Below, piece after piece: positions 49,701 to 59,166 of a stretch of DNA of 64,000 bases. The translations under genes were made by a program, and so were the position numbers. Numbering within the stretch: the first letter of the stretch is position 1; each line of letters starts with the position of its first letter. The stretch spans positions 910,411-974,410 of the forward strand of contig NZ_FOQT01000001.1 in the NCBI RefSeq assembly GCF_900113805.1, read 5' to 3'. This stretch comes from Halpernia frigidisoli (lineage in GTDB: Bacteria; Bacteroidota; Bacteroidia; Flavobacteriales; Weeksellaceae). The notes under the pieces were generated by a model. That model did not search any database. It saw only the letters and a list, made by a program, of their open reading frames with translations, and was not told the DNA's origin.

Positions 49701-52604
49701 TTCCGTAAAAGTGTCACCTTTTCCATTTTGTACAAAAACATTCACCAAAGTATCCGGAATCGCAGAATAAACAAAGATTTTCGCTTTTTCGTTTCGCTGA
49801 AATTCTGCTTTTGGCTGAATTACTTTTAAGAAAGGTTTTTGTAAATCTGATAATGATTTTTTATCAAAAACTTCGAAGGTTTTTTCAGTTTTAATGGAAT
49901 CTTTTCCTTCTATATTATAAAGTTCGAGTTTGTATTTTCCTGCTTTTAAAGAACCAAGATTCAAGATATTAGAATCAAGATTTGAGTTTGCTTTTTCATC
50001 TTGGTTCTTGGTTCTTGGTTCTTGAATCCTTTCAACCAAAACTTTCTCAACCCTATCTTTCTTCTCTTCTTTGGAAAAATAATCGTGTGGGAATTTTGCG
50101 ACAAATTCCTCTTTTGAAAATACTGGCAAATCCTGAATATCATTTTTAAAATTATCCCTGATCACGCGATTTTCAGAAGTCAGTTTTGATAATTTTAAAT
50201 GATAAGATTTTTGTAAAACCTGATCATTATAATTTTTGGTTTCAACCTTTAATTTTAAATCTTCATCAGAAAAGGTATCCGGAATATCTGCGACATTAAT
50301 GTAATGTGAAATAGATGACACTTTAAAATTCTCGTTCGCAGACTGCGTTTCGCCGTTGATATCCGTTACCGAAGCATTAACTGCATAATTATCAATTTGA
50401 ATTCCGTCAATTTTTTCATCTTTTTTAAGGTCAATCTTTATGGTAAATTCTCCTTTCTCATTGGTTTTTACTTCGCCAAGAATTGAGTTTTCATTATCAT
50501 TTCCACGCGGAAACCAGGAAAAATAACGCCATCTGATATTTTGTTTTTTAATTTCATAATTTACCGTAGAATTACTCAAAGCAACCCCGGAAAACATCAT
50601 CGCTTTTCCCTTTAATTCAACAGTTTGTCCGTATTTATACTCGCCTTTTATCGGTTCAAAAGTCACTTCAAATTTTGGACGCTTGTATTCTTCAACCTGG
50701 AAATCTTTCCTTCCGTCTTCATCCTCTCCTTCAACATTCAAAGTAAATTCGCCGTTTAATTTTCCATTAGGTAAAGTAAAACTGCCGTTGTAAGAACCAA
50801 AATCATTCGTCGTAAAAGTTTGATTTGAAACTTCGTCACCGTTCGCATCTTCTAAAGTTATTTTTTGTTTTAAATTGGCTGCTACCGCTTCCTTTCCTTT
50901 ATCAAGTTTTGTATTTATGACTTTAAAATAAACGATTTGTCCAGGTCTATAAATGGCTCGGTCCAGAAAAATCTGTGTTTTAAATTCAGGATCTGTAGAT
51001 TTGTCCTGGTTTCTGTTATTTCCATAAACCTGCAAAAGATTAAAATCATTGGTTTTAGCATCACGAACCAAATAAGTTCTGTAATAATCGTCAGTTTTAG
51101 AGTTTAAAAATTTAAACTGACCTGTAGAATTGGTAGAAACTTCAGATTTCACAATTTTCTGATTATCCTGAATCTGATAAATTTCCAGAGGATGATTTTT
51201 CACTTCTTCCCCATTTTCCCGGCTGACTAACTTCAAAGTATTTGCAGAAAACAATTCTTCATTTTTATTCTGATAAATCAATCTTGAATTACTTACAATG
51301 AAAGAAAAATGTTCCACAATTTCTTTATTCACCACATAATCAACCAGATAAATTCCCGGTGGCAACGATTTTAATTCCAGAGAAGTCGAATGGTTTTTAT
51401 GATCATCAGATTTAGGAAGCGAAAATTTATCCTTTCTAATCAATGTTTTCTGAACTTGACCAAATAAATTTTTATCATATTCTCGTTGGTTAAATTTTAG
51501 AAAATTATAAAAATCCGATTTTACTTCATAAATATTTAGGGAAAATTCTTCCACATTTTTCGCACTTGCAACTACGTGAATCGGCTTTTCCGACTGCGAT
51601 GTTTTTTCATATTTAAAAGTCAGTGAAGGTTGAAGAATTGAATTTTTCTGATTTTGAATATTGCTTAAATATTTTGATTTTGGAAACTGCTTTTCAACTT
51701 TGTCGATCCAACGTAAAGCCGTTTTAAAATCTTCCTTGTCTTCATAATTTTGAATAATTTCCTGTGAAATTAAAACTTTGTAATCGCCGGATTCATTAGA
51801 GTTGTAAAGCGTTTCCAGTTGTTGCAACCTATCTTTACATTGATTGAATCCACAGGAATAATTCAATTTTTGATGTTGAAAATAAAGTTTCGTATTTCCT
51901 AGATTTTGAGCAATTAACTGATCATAAATTTTTAAAATTTCAACATTATTTAAATCTAATTCATATTTAGTAAAGAAAGAACTATTCTGCAAAAACTCAA
52001 TTTTATTGGATGAATTCCAATCGGCTAAAGTTGGGAAAAACTCTAAATCTTCGGTTTCGCTGAAAATATTTTTGTAAGGTTTTAAACTAATTTTTTCTAG
52101 AGAATTTTGCTGTTTATCAAAATCCTGATAAAATTTTGATAAATAATTTTTAAAATCCAGTTTCGACCAGGTTTCTATTTGAGAAAAATCCTGGCTATTT
52201 AAATTAGTTCTTTGATTAATTTTCCACTGGTTTTGGTTAAAATAATCCTGAAAAAACTCCCCCAACAAAACATTGAAAACCATTTCATCAGCGCCTTTCA
52301 AAGATGGTTTTACTTCTTGTAATTTTTTAAAAAATAAACTTGCAGAATTATTTTTCGTATCATCCTGCGTTTGCTTTACGATACTAAATTCTGCTTTCAA
52401 AGAACGAATTAATTGAACCGCGTTATTATCTTTCATAGCAAGTTTTTGAATGTCTAAAATTAAAGGCAAATTAGATTTATAAAGTCCTTTTTGATAATTG
52501 TCCTGCACTTTTTTCCATTGCAGATCGTATTTTTCCTGCGCTGAAATTTGATAAAAAGTGAGGGTCAGAATTAATACCGCGACAAGTTTGGTAAGTAATT
52601 TCAT
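46737..52604 (-). CDS. alpha-2-macroglobulin family protein (1955 aa)
   Basis: A signal peptide (1-22, ending QISAQ) is followed by a long helical and MG-like N-terminal part. The MG2 domain begins near 545 with FLDRAIYRPGQIVYFKV. NETAFFYPNLMTDKDGNVSFEFTSPEALAQWKLMFLAHT near 1195 marks the A2M core, and the helical thioester-like domain follows (TPWVLESKNEEDQ near 1475, NPDGGFSWYSGYP near 1518). The Cys-x-Glu-Gln thioester is absent. Residues about 1139-1175 carry SusC-like motifs (LSGQVAGLNVQKD and SIDDVVVVGYNSLKKKN). It probably acts as a periplasmic or surface protease trap or envelope protein. It has its own terminator. Confidence 0.92.
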   Translation of the reverse strand: MKLLTKLVAVLILTLTFYQISAQEKYDLQWKKVQDNYQKGLYKSNLPLILDIQKLAMKDNNAVQLIRSLKAEFSIVKQTQDDTKNNSASLFFKKLQEVKPSLKGADEMVFNVLLGEFFQDYFNQNQWKINQRTNLNSQDFSQIETWSKLDFKNYLSKFYQDFDKQQNSLEKISLKPYKNIFSETEDLEFFPTLADWNSSNKIEFLQNSSFFTKYELDLNNVEILKIYDQLIAQNLGNTKLYFQHQKLNYSCGFNQCKDRLQQLETLYNSNESGDYKVLISQEIIQNYEDKEDFKTALRWIDKVEKQFPKSKYLSNIQNQKNSILQPSLTFKYEKTSQSEKPIHVVASAKNVEEFSLNIYEVKSDFYNFLKFNQREYDKNLFGQVQKTLIRKDKFSLPKSDDHKNHSTSLELKSLPPGIYLVDYVVNKEIVEHFSFIVSNSRLIYQNKNEELFSANTLKLVSRENGEEVKNHPLEIYQIQDNQKIVKSEVSTNSTGQFKFLNSKTDDYYRTYLVRDAKTNDFNLLQVYGNNRNQDKSTDPEFKTQIFLDRAIYRPGQIVYFKVINTKLDKGKEAVAANLKQKITLEDANGDEVSNQTFTTNDFGSYNGSFTLPNGKLNGEFTLNVEGEDEDGRKDFQVEEYKRPKFEVTFEPIKGEYKYGQTVELKGKAMMFSGVALSNSTVNYEIKKQNIRWRYFSWFPRGNDNENSILGEVKTNEKGEFTIKIDLKKDEKIDGIQIDNYAVNASVTDINGETQSANENFKVSSISHYINVADIPDTFSDEDLKLKVETKNYNDQVLQKSYHLKLSKLTSENRVIRDNFKNDIQDLPVFSKEEFVAKFPHDYFSKEEKKDRVEKVLVERIQEPRTKNQDEKANSNLDSNILNLGSLKAGKYKLELYNIEGKDSIKTEKTFEVFDKKSLSDLQKPFLKVIQPKAEFQRNEKAKIFVYSAIPDTLVNVFVQNGKGDTFTEQKKFKNGVLEYNVDFPKDESIKQMNVQFQLVAFNDVQTESVNLNIASDKKPLRIETVTFRDKIEPGQKEKWTVRVLGDDKEKINAEVLANMYDMSLDKFAVNSYYWQSLQNDYFRMSNYGINEGLSQENYSKRIPYLNNYNIEKPGFNWFDGWLMFRDYAMEQERKVSAPMALRALSGQVAGLNVQKDSVNSKSIDDVVVVGYNSLKKKNIENLDNIPVRQNLNETAFFYPNLMTDKDGNVSFEFTSPEALAQWKLMFLAHTKDARSATLEKSVVTQKEFSVTPNYPRFLREGDELQLQSKLSSLVDKPLNGTAQLQILDAFTNEDISSKFNLNNIQKSFDLKENGNSVVNWTIKVPNNVSSIILKVVAKAGDFSDGEQKAIAVLPNRMLVTDAVPIFVKEGQTKTFSIENLTKNNSTTIQNFSNTLELTTNPIWEIMFALPSLKNDQNNSADVVFNKWFADVLASEIFKANPKLKTVFDEYQSKGLLKSNLDKNQELKQLLLEETPWVLESKNEEDQMAKIARLFDANTMKNSINDDWSELQKLQNPDGGFSWYSGYPSSYSTSLYILKSLGRINVWLKGNVKDYQSSEQKEMVSKLVKYVDSEVVRYGEIDKNVVNNYVLDYLDTRNYWEKDFPLKQKGTALKNAVILKAKTEKITDFTFVGLHRLAILFDDYGLKDISKKFLTYLKETSTESETHGIYWKQNLNDWGWFSSKVVNQAGALEAFNKLVPIDEKMIEEMKIWLITQKEVNSWGSSRGTAEVIFTILNSGKSWTSSDSDKATIIWGGKTLENPDVKATGYMKSTLKSDVLDKKLGTVTITKPGARIVQGGLFWQYYEDLGKIKSSESYISITKELYKKVKTVNGEELQKIDGNSPLKIGDKVTVRMILNTDRSMEFIHLKDMRAAGFEPLNVISGYEYKNNLGYYQSTKDASTNFYIQYMPKGKYVFEYDYVCNAAGKFSNGITTLQNYYAPQMNAHTQGTSVEIKE

Positions 52605-52706
52605 AGGTTGTTTTTTAAGTTTCTTTTTGTTACTGCGAAGTACAAATTTAATCTATTTTTTGATCGAAGACTTTGATGGTGATTTCATAAAGATTATTTT
52701 TGAACG

Positions 52707-53459
52707 ATGAATTTTTTAAAAATAAGTAAAAAATACGTAATCGACAGTCAATTGTACGTTTCATTGATGGGAACATCTTTCGCCATATTTTTCATGCTTC
52801 ATCAAAACATATTCCGATTTCCAACAGTTTTGCTCATTTTCATCACTTATTTTAGTGGTTATGTTTACACAAAGTATCAGGGAAATAAAGTAATATTATT
52901 TAAAATTTTGGCGTTTAATTGCTTGTGCGGCTTAATTTCAGTGTTTTTAATTTTACAGAATCACAATTTTGAAAGATTGGTTCGCTGGGGAATCATCGTT
53001 TTTATAGGACTTCTATATGATAGTTTTTTTCTAAAATATTATATCAGAAAAATTCCACTTTTTAAGGTTTTTTATGTTGGTTTAACCTGGGCATTAATTA
53101 ATTCCTGGCTGATCTTACCGGAAATGCACTGGCCGATTTTTTTCATCTCATGGCTTTTTATAACAGCGTTGGTTTTACCTTTTGATATCCGCGATATGAA
53201 ATCGGACGATGTTATTACTTTTCCGCAATTAATTGGCGTACAAAACACAAAATATCTGGCTTATATTTTTGTTTTTATAAGTTTAATTATCAGCATTTTA
53301 TATCTAAATTTTTTATATTGTTTTTCAATTTATTTAACTTCTGTTTTTACTTTCATTGTTATTTATTTCTCTGAAACCAAACGCAGGGAAACTTATTTTT
53401 CCTTTTGGGTAGAAAGTTGCAGTCTTTTACCTCTTTTATTTTTGATGATTTTAAAGTAA
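52707..53459 (+). CDS. UbiA-like integral membrane protein (tentative)
   Basis: The 250-residue protein has about eight membrane segments. The motif LPFDIRDMKSDDVITFPQLIGVQNTKYLAY resembles the second Asp-rich loop of UbiA prenyltransferases (DxxDxxxD...T.P..LG), and GLLYDSFFLKYYIRKIPLFKVFYVGLTWALI resembles the middle helices. The first NDxxDxxxD loop is missing, so catalytic activity is doubtful. The start is the ATG after a 100-base gap divergent to the macroglobulin gene. It precedes recF by 9 bases, so they are co-transcribed. Confidence 0.65.
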   Translation: MNFLKISKKYVIDSQLYVSLMGTSFAIFFMLHQNIFRFPTVLLIFITYFSGYVYTKYQGNKVILFKILAFNCLCGLISVFLILQNHNFERLVRWGIIVFIGLLYDSFFLKYYIRKIPLFKVFYVGLTWALINSWLILPEMHWPIFFISWLFITALVLPFDIRDMKSDDVITFPQLIGVQNTKYLAYIFVFISLIISILYLNFLYCFSIYLTSVFTFIVIYFSETKRRETYFSFWVESCSLLPLLFLMILK

Positions 53460-53468
53460 TTTTGGTAA

Positions 53469-54548
53469 ATGATAATTCAGAAACTTTCTTTAATAAACTT
53501 TAAAAATCATTCATTAAAATCTTTTGAATTTTCCCCGCAGATCAATTGTTTCGTCGGAAATAACGGTGCGGGAAAAACCAATATTTTAGATGCACTTCAT
53601 TATCTCTCCGTCGGTAAAAGTTTTCTGGGGAATTCAGATTTTAATTCCATTAAAAAAGAAGAATATTTCTTCACTATTGAAGCGGAAATTGTTGGTTTAG
53701 AAAAGACAGATATTTTAAAAATAATTTTACCAAAAGAAGGCAAAAAATCAATTAAAAAAAACGATAAAAGCTACGAAAGACTTTCCGAACACATTGGTTA
53801 TCTGCCAATTGTGATGATTTCGCCTTATGATTCAAATTTAATTTCAGATTCAGGGGAAAGTAGGAGGAAATTTTTAGATGCGATGATTTCTCAAACAGAT
53901 TCCGCATATTTATTTAATTTAATCCAATATCAAAAAACATTGCAGCAAAGAAATGCTTTGTTAAAAGATTTTGCGAAAAACAGATATTTTGATATTGATA
54001 GTTTAGAGATTTACAATGAACCATTAAGCAAATTTGGAACGGAAATTTTTAATAAAAGAAAAGAATTTTTAACCAATCTTTCTCCTTTTGTTCAGGAATA
54101 TTATAAAATTATAAGTGGCGGAAAAGAAGAAATTAAAATTATCTATCAATCTGATTTAGAAGAGGAAAATTTTAAAAAATTATTAATACAAAATTTAGAA
54201 AAAGACAAAATCCTGACTTACACTTCTAAAGGAATTCACAAGGACGATCTGATTTTTGAGATGGACAATTCTTTGATAAAAAAACTCGGTTCTCAAGGTC
54301 AGCAAAAATCTTTTTTAATCGCATTAAAATTATCCCAAATGAACAGAATAAAAAATCTGACCGGAAAAACGCCTGTTTTACTCTTGGATGATATTTTTGA
54401 CAAATTAGATGATCTACGCGTTTCTCAACTGATCAATTTAGTTAATAAGGAACATTTTGGGCAAATTTTTATCACAGATACTAGCAAAGAGCGCACGGAA
54501 TTTGTAGTAAAAAAAATTAACGAAGAAAGTAAGATCTTCGAAATTTAA
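53469..54548 (+). CDS. recF: DNA recombination/repair protein RecF
   Basis: The 359-residue SMC-like ATPase loads RecA with RecO and RecR at gaps. Walker A is FVGNNGAGKTNILDAL (29-44), the conserved segment LISDSGESRRKFLDAMISQ follows, and the signature KLGSQGQQKSFLIALKLSQ and Walker B PVLLLDDIFDKLDDLR appear in the C-terminal third. It is not next to dnaA/dnaN/gyrB as in many bacteria, but lies with an AsmA-like and a DUF721 gene. Confidence 0.95.
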   Translation: MIIQKLSLINFKNHSLKSFEFSPQINCFVGNNGAGKTNILDALHYLSVGKSFLGNSDFNSIKKEEYFFTIEAEIVGLEKTDILKIILPKEGKKSIKKNDKSYERLSEHIGYLPIVMISPYDSNLISDSGESRRKFLDAMISQTDSAYLFNLIQYQKTLQQRNALLKDFAKNRYFDIDSLEIYNEPLSKFGTEIFNKRKEFLTNLSPFVQEYYKIISGGKEEIKIIYQSDLEEENFKKLLIQNLEKDKILTYTSKGIHKDDLIFEMDNSLIKKLGSQGQQKSFLIALKLSQMNRIKNLTGKTPVLLLDDIFDKLDDLRVSQLINLVNKEHFGQIFITDTSKERTEFVVKKINEESKIFEI

Positions 54549-54559
54549 TAAAATTTTAA

Positions 54560-57064
54560 ATGAATAAATTTTTAAAATATTTCCTCAGAATTTTGGGGAT
54601 TTTAATCGTGTTATTGCTCGCTTTTAACGCAATACTTTATTTTTATATCAATTCTCATAAACAGGAATTACTTCAAAAATTTAGTAAAAACATTAGTGAA
54701 AAACTTAATGGCGATTTTAAAATTGGCGATCTAAAATATCAGTTCTCGGGAAATATTACACAATGTGCTGTCTCTCTGGATAATTTGAGTTTAAAAGATT
54801 CACTATTCGTTCAGCATCATATTGAGACTTTAAAGGTTGGAAATCTCACAGCTGCGTTAGATTTAAAAGCACTTTTAGCTAAAAATATTAAAATAAAAAA
54901 TCTGAATCTTGAAGATGGTGAATTCAACCTTTTTACTTTGTCAAATTCTTACAGCAACAGTTATTTATTAAATCCAAAAAAAGATAAAGTCCAGGACAAA
55001 AAAAAATCTGAAGGTTTTGACTTAAAATTTGATAAAATAAGTTTTTCGAATTTTTCAGTTCATATCTTTAATCAAATTAAGGGGAATAATTATCAGGCAA
55101 AAATTAATGCTTTAAAAGCAGATTTAGATCCATCATCGAATCAGATTGTGATTGATACTAAAATGGATCTTTCTGTAAAACAATTGCTTTTCAATAAAAA
55201 AAATGGCGCGTTTCTTCAAAATGCTTCATTGGTAAGTTCACCAAAATTAATTTACGATAAAGAGACTAAAAAATTAAGCTGGGACGCGACGAATTTTAAA
55301 ATAAAAAATCAAAATTTTGATCTTGGAGGCTATTTTAATTTGGGTAAAGTTTTTACTTTTCAACTTAATATAATAAACGAAAAAACTGATTTTGCAACTT
55401 CGTCAAGTTTATTGGCAAATAATATCCAAAAAGCGGTCTCAAAATATAAAGTTGATGGAGATTTTTATTTAAAAGCAAATATTAAAGGTTTACCAAACCA
55501 GGAAACTTACGTCAGACTTGACTACAAAATGGAGGAAAATGATGTTATACTGCCTTGGTTTAGTCCGAAAAACACGAAACTGACCGGACATTTTCTAAAT
55601 CAGGTTGATCCAAAATTAGCCTGCACAGATGAAAATTCTGAATTATTTTTCCAGAATATTACCACTGAAATTCAGGGGATAAAAGTAATTAGTCCATACG
55701 TGAAGATTTCTAATATTGATACGGTTAAAATCTCTCTAAAAGCTGGCGCAGAAGGCCAAAGCACGGAATTGAACCAGGTTTTAAAAAATAATAAACTGGC
55801 ACTTGGAAACGGTACTTTTAAACTGGATTTTAAGATGAACGGTTATCTACAAAAAGATTTGGCAGCGCCGGATCTGGACGGATATATCGAAATAAATGAC
55901 ACAGATCTTCTACTTACTAAAACTAAAAAAGAAAAAATCATCAACAGTGGAAAAATGATCTTTAAAGGACAGGATCTTATACTGCAAAATATAAAATCAA
56001 CTTATCAAAAAACAATTTTTGGCGTTAACGGAAGTATTAAAAATGTTGTCCCGTTCTTACTTTACAACACAAATAATTATGCTTTAGATCTAAAATTAAA
56101 TAGTAACACAATAAAAATTGATGATTTCATCCAATTTATAAACTATTTATCTAATCCAAATGCGAAGAAAACAGCAAACAATTCCAAAAAATTAATTTTA
56201 GATAATATTAATAAAAATTATCAGCGAATAAGTATTGATTTTAAGGATATTATCTATAAAAAACTTCGCGCTCAAAACTTGAAAGCTAATTTAATTTTAG
56301 AATATCCACGACTTCGATGCGATAATTTGAGCGTCAATTTTGCGGGAGGAACTATTAAATCGAATTCAGATATCTTAAATGTTTCCGATAACAGATTTGC
56401 TATTAATACAGATATTAACGTCGCTAATGTCGATTTCCAGACATTGCTAACTTCGTTTGATTATTTCGGAATCAATTCATTAAAAACCAGTCAGTTAAAA
56501 GGTCGTGCTGACCTGAAAACCAAAATGGCTTTTTTCATAAATTCCGAAGCAGCAATTTCACCAAATTCATTGGATGGAAATCTATATTTTAACATTAAAA
56601 ATGGAAATTTTCACAATTTTGTGCCTTTAGGAGATGCGTTATCGCTCATCATCAGTAAAAAAAGATTTGCAGATGTTGCTTTTAGATCAATCACTAATAA
56701 TGTTAAAATTAAGAACGGAAATATTACAATTCCACGAATGGAAGTACAGACAAGCGCTTTAAATTTCTATTTGGACGGCGTTTATAGTTTTGGAAATCAA
56801 ACTGATATGATGATTTCTGTGCCATTTTCTGAACTTAGAAAACGTGATCCAAGTAAAGTACCTGCAAAAATTTCATTTGATGAAGCCGGTCGAAAAATAT
56901 TCCTAAAAATAAAAGATGATGCTTCGGGGAAATCAACTTTTAAAGTTTACACCAATCAGGAAAATGCAGAAAATAATGCTAAAATGGACCAAACTTCAGT
57001 GAAAGAAAATACTCCAAAAAGCAAAAATAAATCAGGAATTCTGAAAATATTTAGAAAGAAATGA
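54560..57064 (+). CDS. AsmA-like membrane-anchored protein
   Basis: The 834-residue protein has one N-terminal membrane anchor (about 6-30, YFLRILGILIVLLLAFNAILYFY) and a long, strand-rich periplasmic part with lipid-transfer style repeats typical of AsmA family proteins. The DUF748/AsmA C-terminal pattern appears at KGRADLKTKMAFFINSEAAI and NGNITIPRMEVQTSALNFYLDGVYSF. It probably takes part in lipid transport or outer-membrane assembly. Its end overlaps the next gene's start by four bases (ATGA), so they are coupled. Confidence 0.82.
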   Translation: MNKFLKYFLRILGILIVLLLAFNAILYFYINSHKQELLQKFSKNISEKLNGDFKIGDLKYQFSGNITQCAVSLDNLSLKDSLFVQHHIETLKVGNLTAALDLKALLAKNIKIKNLNLEDGEFNLFTLSNSYSNSYLLNPKKDKVQDKKKSEGFDLKFDKISFSNFSVHIFNQIKGNNYQAKINALKADLDPSSNQIVIDTKMDLSVKQLLFNKKNGAFLQNASLVSSPKLIYDKETKKLSWDATNFKIKNQNFDLGGYFNLGKVFTFQLNIINEKTDFATSSSLLANNIQKAVSKYKVDGDFYLKANIKGLPNQETYVRLDYKMEENDVILPWFSPKNTKLTGHFLNQVDPKLACTDENSELFFQNITTEIQGIKVISPYVKISNIDTVKISLKAGAEGQSTELNQVLKNNKLALGNGTFKLDFKMNGYLQKDLAAPDLDGYIEINDTDLLLTKTKKEKIINSGKMIFKGQDLILQNIKSTYQKTIFGVNGSIKNVVPFLLYNTNNYALDLKLNSNTIKIDDFIQFINYLSNPNAKKTANNSKKLILDNINKNYQRISIDFKDIIYKKLRAQNLKANLILEYPRLRCDNLSVNFAGGTIKSNSDILNVSDNRFAINTDINVANVDFQTLLTSFDYFGINSLKTSQLKGRADLKTKMAFFINSEAAISPNSLDGNLYFNIKNGNFHNFVPLGDALSLIISKKRFADVAFRSITNNVKIKNGNITIPRMEVQTSALNFYLDGVYSFGNQTDMMISVPFSELRKRDPSKVPAKISFDEAGRKIFLKIKDDASGKSTFKVYTNQENAENNAKMDQTSVKENTPKSKNKSGILKIFRKK

Positions 57065-57351
57065 AAAAGCGAAGAGAATATCAGAGTTCAGAACTTGTAA
57101 AATCTTTTGCCAGAATTTATGGTTTTGAAGATAAATTGACCGCAATAAGAATTAAAGATTTTTTGGAAGATTACTTAGACAATATTATGTTTCAGGAGAT
57201 CGAAAGCGTTAATTTAAAGGAAAAAATTTTAATCTTAAGAATAAAATCTGCTCTTCTAAAAAATGACCTTAGATTAAAAAAAACATTCTTTTTAAAGAAA
57301 TTCCAAGAGCTTGAAGGTGCAGAAAACATCGCTGATCTTTTGATATTATAA
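57061..57351 (+). CDS. DciA-like DUF721 protein (replicative helicase loader candidate)
   Basis: The 96-residue basic protein opens MKKRREYQSSELVKSFARIYGFEDKLTAIRIKDFLEDYL. The DUF721/DciA KH-like domain is present, with LKEKILILRIKSALLKNDLRLKKTFFLKKFQE. DciA is the ancestral loader of the DnaB helicase in bacteria without DnaC/DnaI. The family also has RecF-adjacent members, as here, where it is the last gene of the recF transcript. It is convergent with mtgA, five bases away. Confidence 0.82.
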   Translation: MKKRREYQSSELVKSFARIYGFEDKLTAIRIKDFLEDYLDNIMFQEIESVNLKEKILILRIKSALLKNDLRLKKTFFLKKFQELEGAENIADLLIL

Positions 57352-57356
57352 TTAGA

Positions 57357-58001
57357 TTATTTTAAAACGACATTGTTCATCTGACGCATGATCCACTTGT
57401 GCTTTTTAGAAAGATAAGCTGACGGATTTTTCGGATCATATTTTTGCGGATTAGGAAGAATTGCAGCGATCCAGGCGGCTTCACTTTTAGAAAGATCTTT
57501 TGCCGGTTTGGTAAAATAATATTGTGACGCAGCTTCAATCCCAAAAACGCCACGTCCCATTTCTATTGAATTTAAATACCGTTCCAGAATTATATCTTTG
57601 CCCCAAATTAATTCAATTTCAAAGGTAAAAAAAGCTTCTAAGCCTTTTCTGATCCAACTTCTACCCTGCCAAAGAAAAATATTCTTTGCCGTTTGCTGAG
57701 AAATTGTACTTCCGCCGCGAACCGTTTTTCCTTTTTCGTTATGTTTAAGCGCTTTTTCGATCGCTGTATAATCGAATCCATTGTGAGAAAAAAACTTTTG
57801 ATCTTCGGAAGCAATAACTGCTTTTTTGACATTTGTGCCCATTTCATTATCAGAAATATAGTCTCTTTTTAATTTTCCGTATTCTATTAAACCACCAATT
57901 TGCGTTAAGGTAAAAGGTGGATTAAAGAATTTTCCCCACACGATGAAAAGAATATTTGCAAGAATTAAAAGGTAAACTATTCGTTTAATAAATTTCCACA
58001 T
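57357..58001 (-). CDS. mtgA: monofunctional biosynthetic peptidoglycan transglycosylase
   Basis: The 214-residue GT51 enzyme polymerises lipid II. It has one N-terminal membrane anchor (about 8-24). The catalytic motifs are visible: VIASEDQKFFSHNGFDYTAIEKAL (Glu of motif 1), RGGSTISQQTAKNIFLW (motif 2), then RKGLEAFFTFEIELIWGKDIILERYLNSIEMGRGVFGIEAASQYYF (motifs 3-5). The size is normal for the monofunctional type, with no transpeptidase domain. Confidence 0.95.
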   Translation of the reverse strand: MWKFIKRIVYLLILANILFIVWGKFFNPPFTLTQIGGLIEYGKLKRDYISDNEMGTNVKKAVIASEDQKFFSHNGFDYTAIEKALKHNEKGKTVRGGSTISQQTAKNIFLWQGRSWIRKGLEAFFTFEIELIWGKDIILERYLNSIEMGRGVFGIEAASQYYFTKPAKDLSKSEAAWIAAILPNPQKYDPKNPSAYLSKKHKWIMRQMNNVVLK

Positions 58002-58072
58002 AGATAAAATTGAAAGGCAAAAATAAGAAATTTCGTTTAAAGAGATTTTTTAAAACTAAGTTAAATTTGGAT

Positions 58073-59119
58073 TTACTTCAGCTTTTTCATGTAAGTTAAA
58101 TTGTAATCTGGAAGTAATTCTGGATGAAATATTTTAATATAATCTTTTAAAACCAGATCTGCCCGAAAAACGCCACTTTCAAAATAATCGTTCGATTTAC
58201 TTTTTGTTTTGCCGCTGACAGAATAAAGATTTCCCATGTTAAAAACATTCATTTTTGCATAGCTGCGGTTGATCTGTAATAATTCCTTCTTCGCTAAATG
58301 ATCACTGACATTTACCCAATATTTTGCATCTTTTGCTTTAACAAAAACTTCTTCAAAACTCAGCGGAATGCCTTTTGATTCTGGATTTTCTTCTAAAATG
58401 TATTTTGCATTTGCATCTTTAATAAATTGAGCCAAGTTTGATTTACCACCGGCTAAAAACCACTCATTTCCATACATTTCATTAACTAAAACTTGCGGCT
58501 TTTCGATTGATTTTAAAGCAGAAATTTTTAGATTTTCGTAATTACTTTTTACTTCACCAAACACCTTTTCACTTTCAGAAATTTTACCTAAAAGCTGACC
58601 AAATACTTTTACGTAAGCCGATTTTTCTAGAGGATCCTGTTCTAAATATTCATCAAAAAAGATAATTTCGATACTGTTTTTTCTTAATAAATTATAGGTG
58701 TTTTCAAAACTGGGAACATAATTGGTAAAAATAACGTCGGGTTTTAATGAAATAATTTTTTCAACATCAAATTTTTGTTCATTTCCAACATCCTGAATTC
58801 TGCCAGATTTGATTAAATTTTTAATTTTTTGACTGTAAATATATTCCGGACTGGAAACAGCGATGATATTATTTTCGGAATTTATGGCTTCTATGAAACC
58901 CAAAAGACTGGAGTTTAAAAGAATTACTTTTTTGAAAGGTAAATCTGAATTTTTAAATTGATAAGAAAATCTCCCAGATTTCAAACTAAAAAATTTCTTA
59001 TCTTTTTGATAACTAACATTTTGAGAAATAACATTCCAACCAACAACAGAATTTTCATTCTTTTGTTTACAGGAGAAAATTAAAAAGAGAGAAATAATTA
59101 TAAAAAAGTACTTTTTCAT
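58073..59119 (-). CDS. iron/cobalamin-type ABC substrate-binding lipoprotein
   Basis: I start at MKKYFFIIISLFLIFSC (348 residues, Cys17); the longer frame would run antisense through the tRNA gene. The protein has the periplasmic-binding protein fold of BtuF/FhuD relatives: VILLNSSLLGFIEAI, EKIISLKPDVIFTNYVP, IIFFDEYLEQDPLEKSAYVKVFGQLLG and YWVNVSDHLAKKELLQINRSY. It probably binds a siderophore, haem or cobalamin compound in the periplasm. No permease or ATPase gene of this type is adjacent. Confidence 0.88.
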   Translation of the reverse strand: MKKYFFIIISLFLIFSCKQKNENSVVGWNVISQNVSYQKDKKFFSLKSGRFSYQFKNSDLPFKKVILLNSSLLGFIEAINSENNIIAVSSPEYIYSQKIKNLIKSGRIQDVGNEQKFDVEKIISLKPDVIFTNYVPSFENTYNLLRKNSIEIIFFDEYLEQDPLEKSAYVKVFGQLLGKISESEKVFGEVKSNYENLKISALKSIEKPQVLVNEMYGNEWFLAGGKSNLAQFIKDANAKYILEENPESKGIPLSFEEVFVKAKDAKYWVNVSDHLAKKELLQINRSYAKMNVFNMGNLYSVSGKTKSKSNDYFESGVFRADLVLKDYIKIFHPELLPDYNLTYMKKLK

Positions 59120-59143
59120 TTCCCAAAGAAAATAAAAAAGTCT

Positions 59144-59151
59144 TATATTTG
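59144..59151 (+). promoter_or_regulatory. -7 box of the tRNA-Arg gene
   Basis: TATATTTG fits TAnnTTTG and ends 15 bases before the tRNA. It lies only 25 bases from the start codon of the divergent binding-protein gene. Confidence 0.6.
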
Positions 59152-59166
59152 CAAACTCAAAACAAA

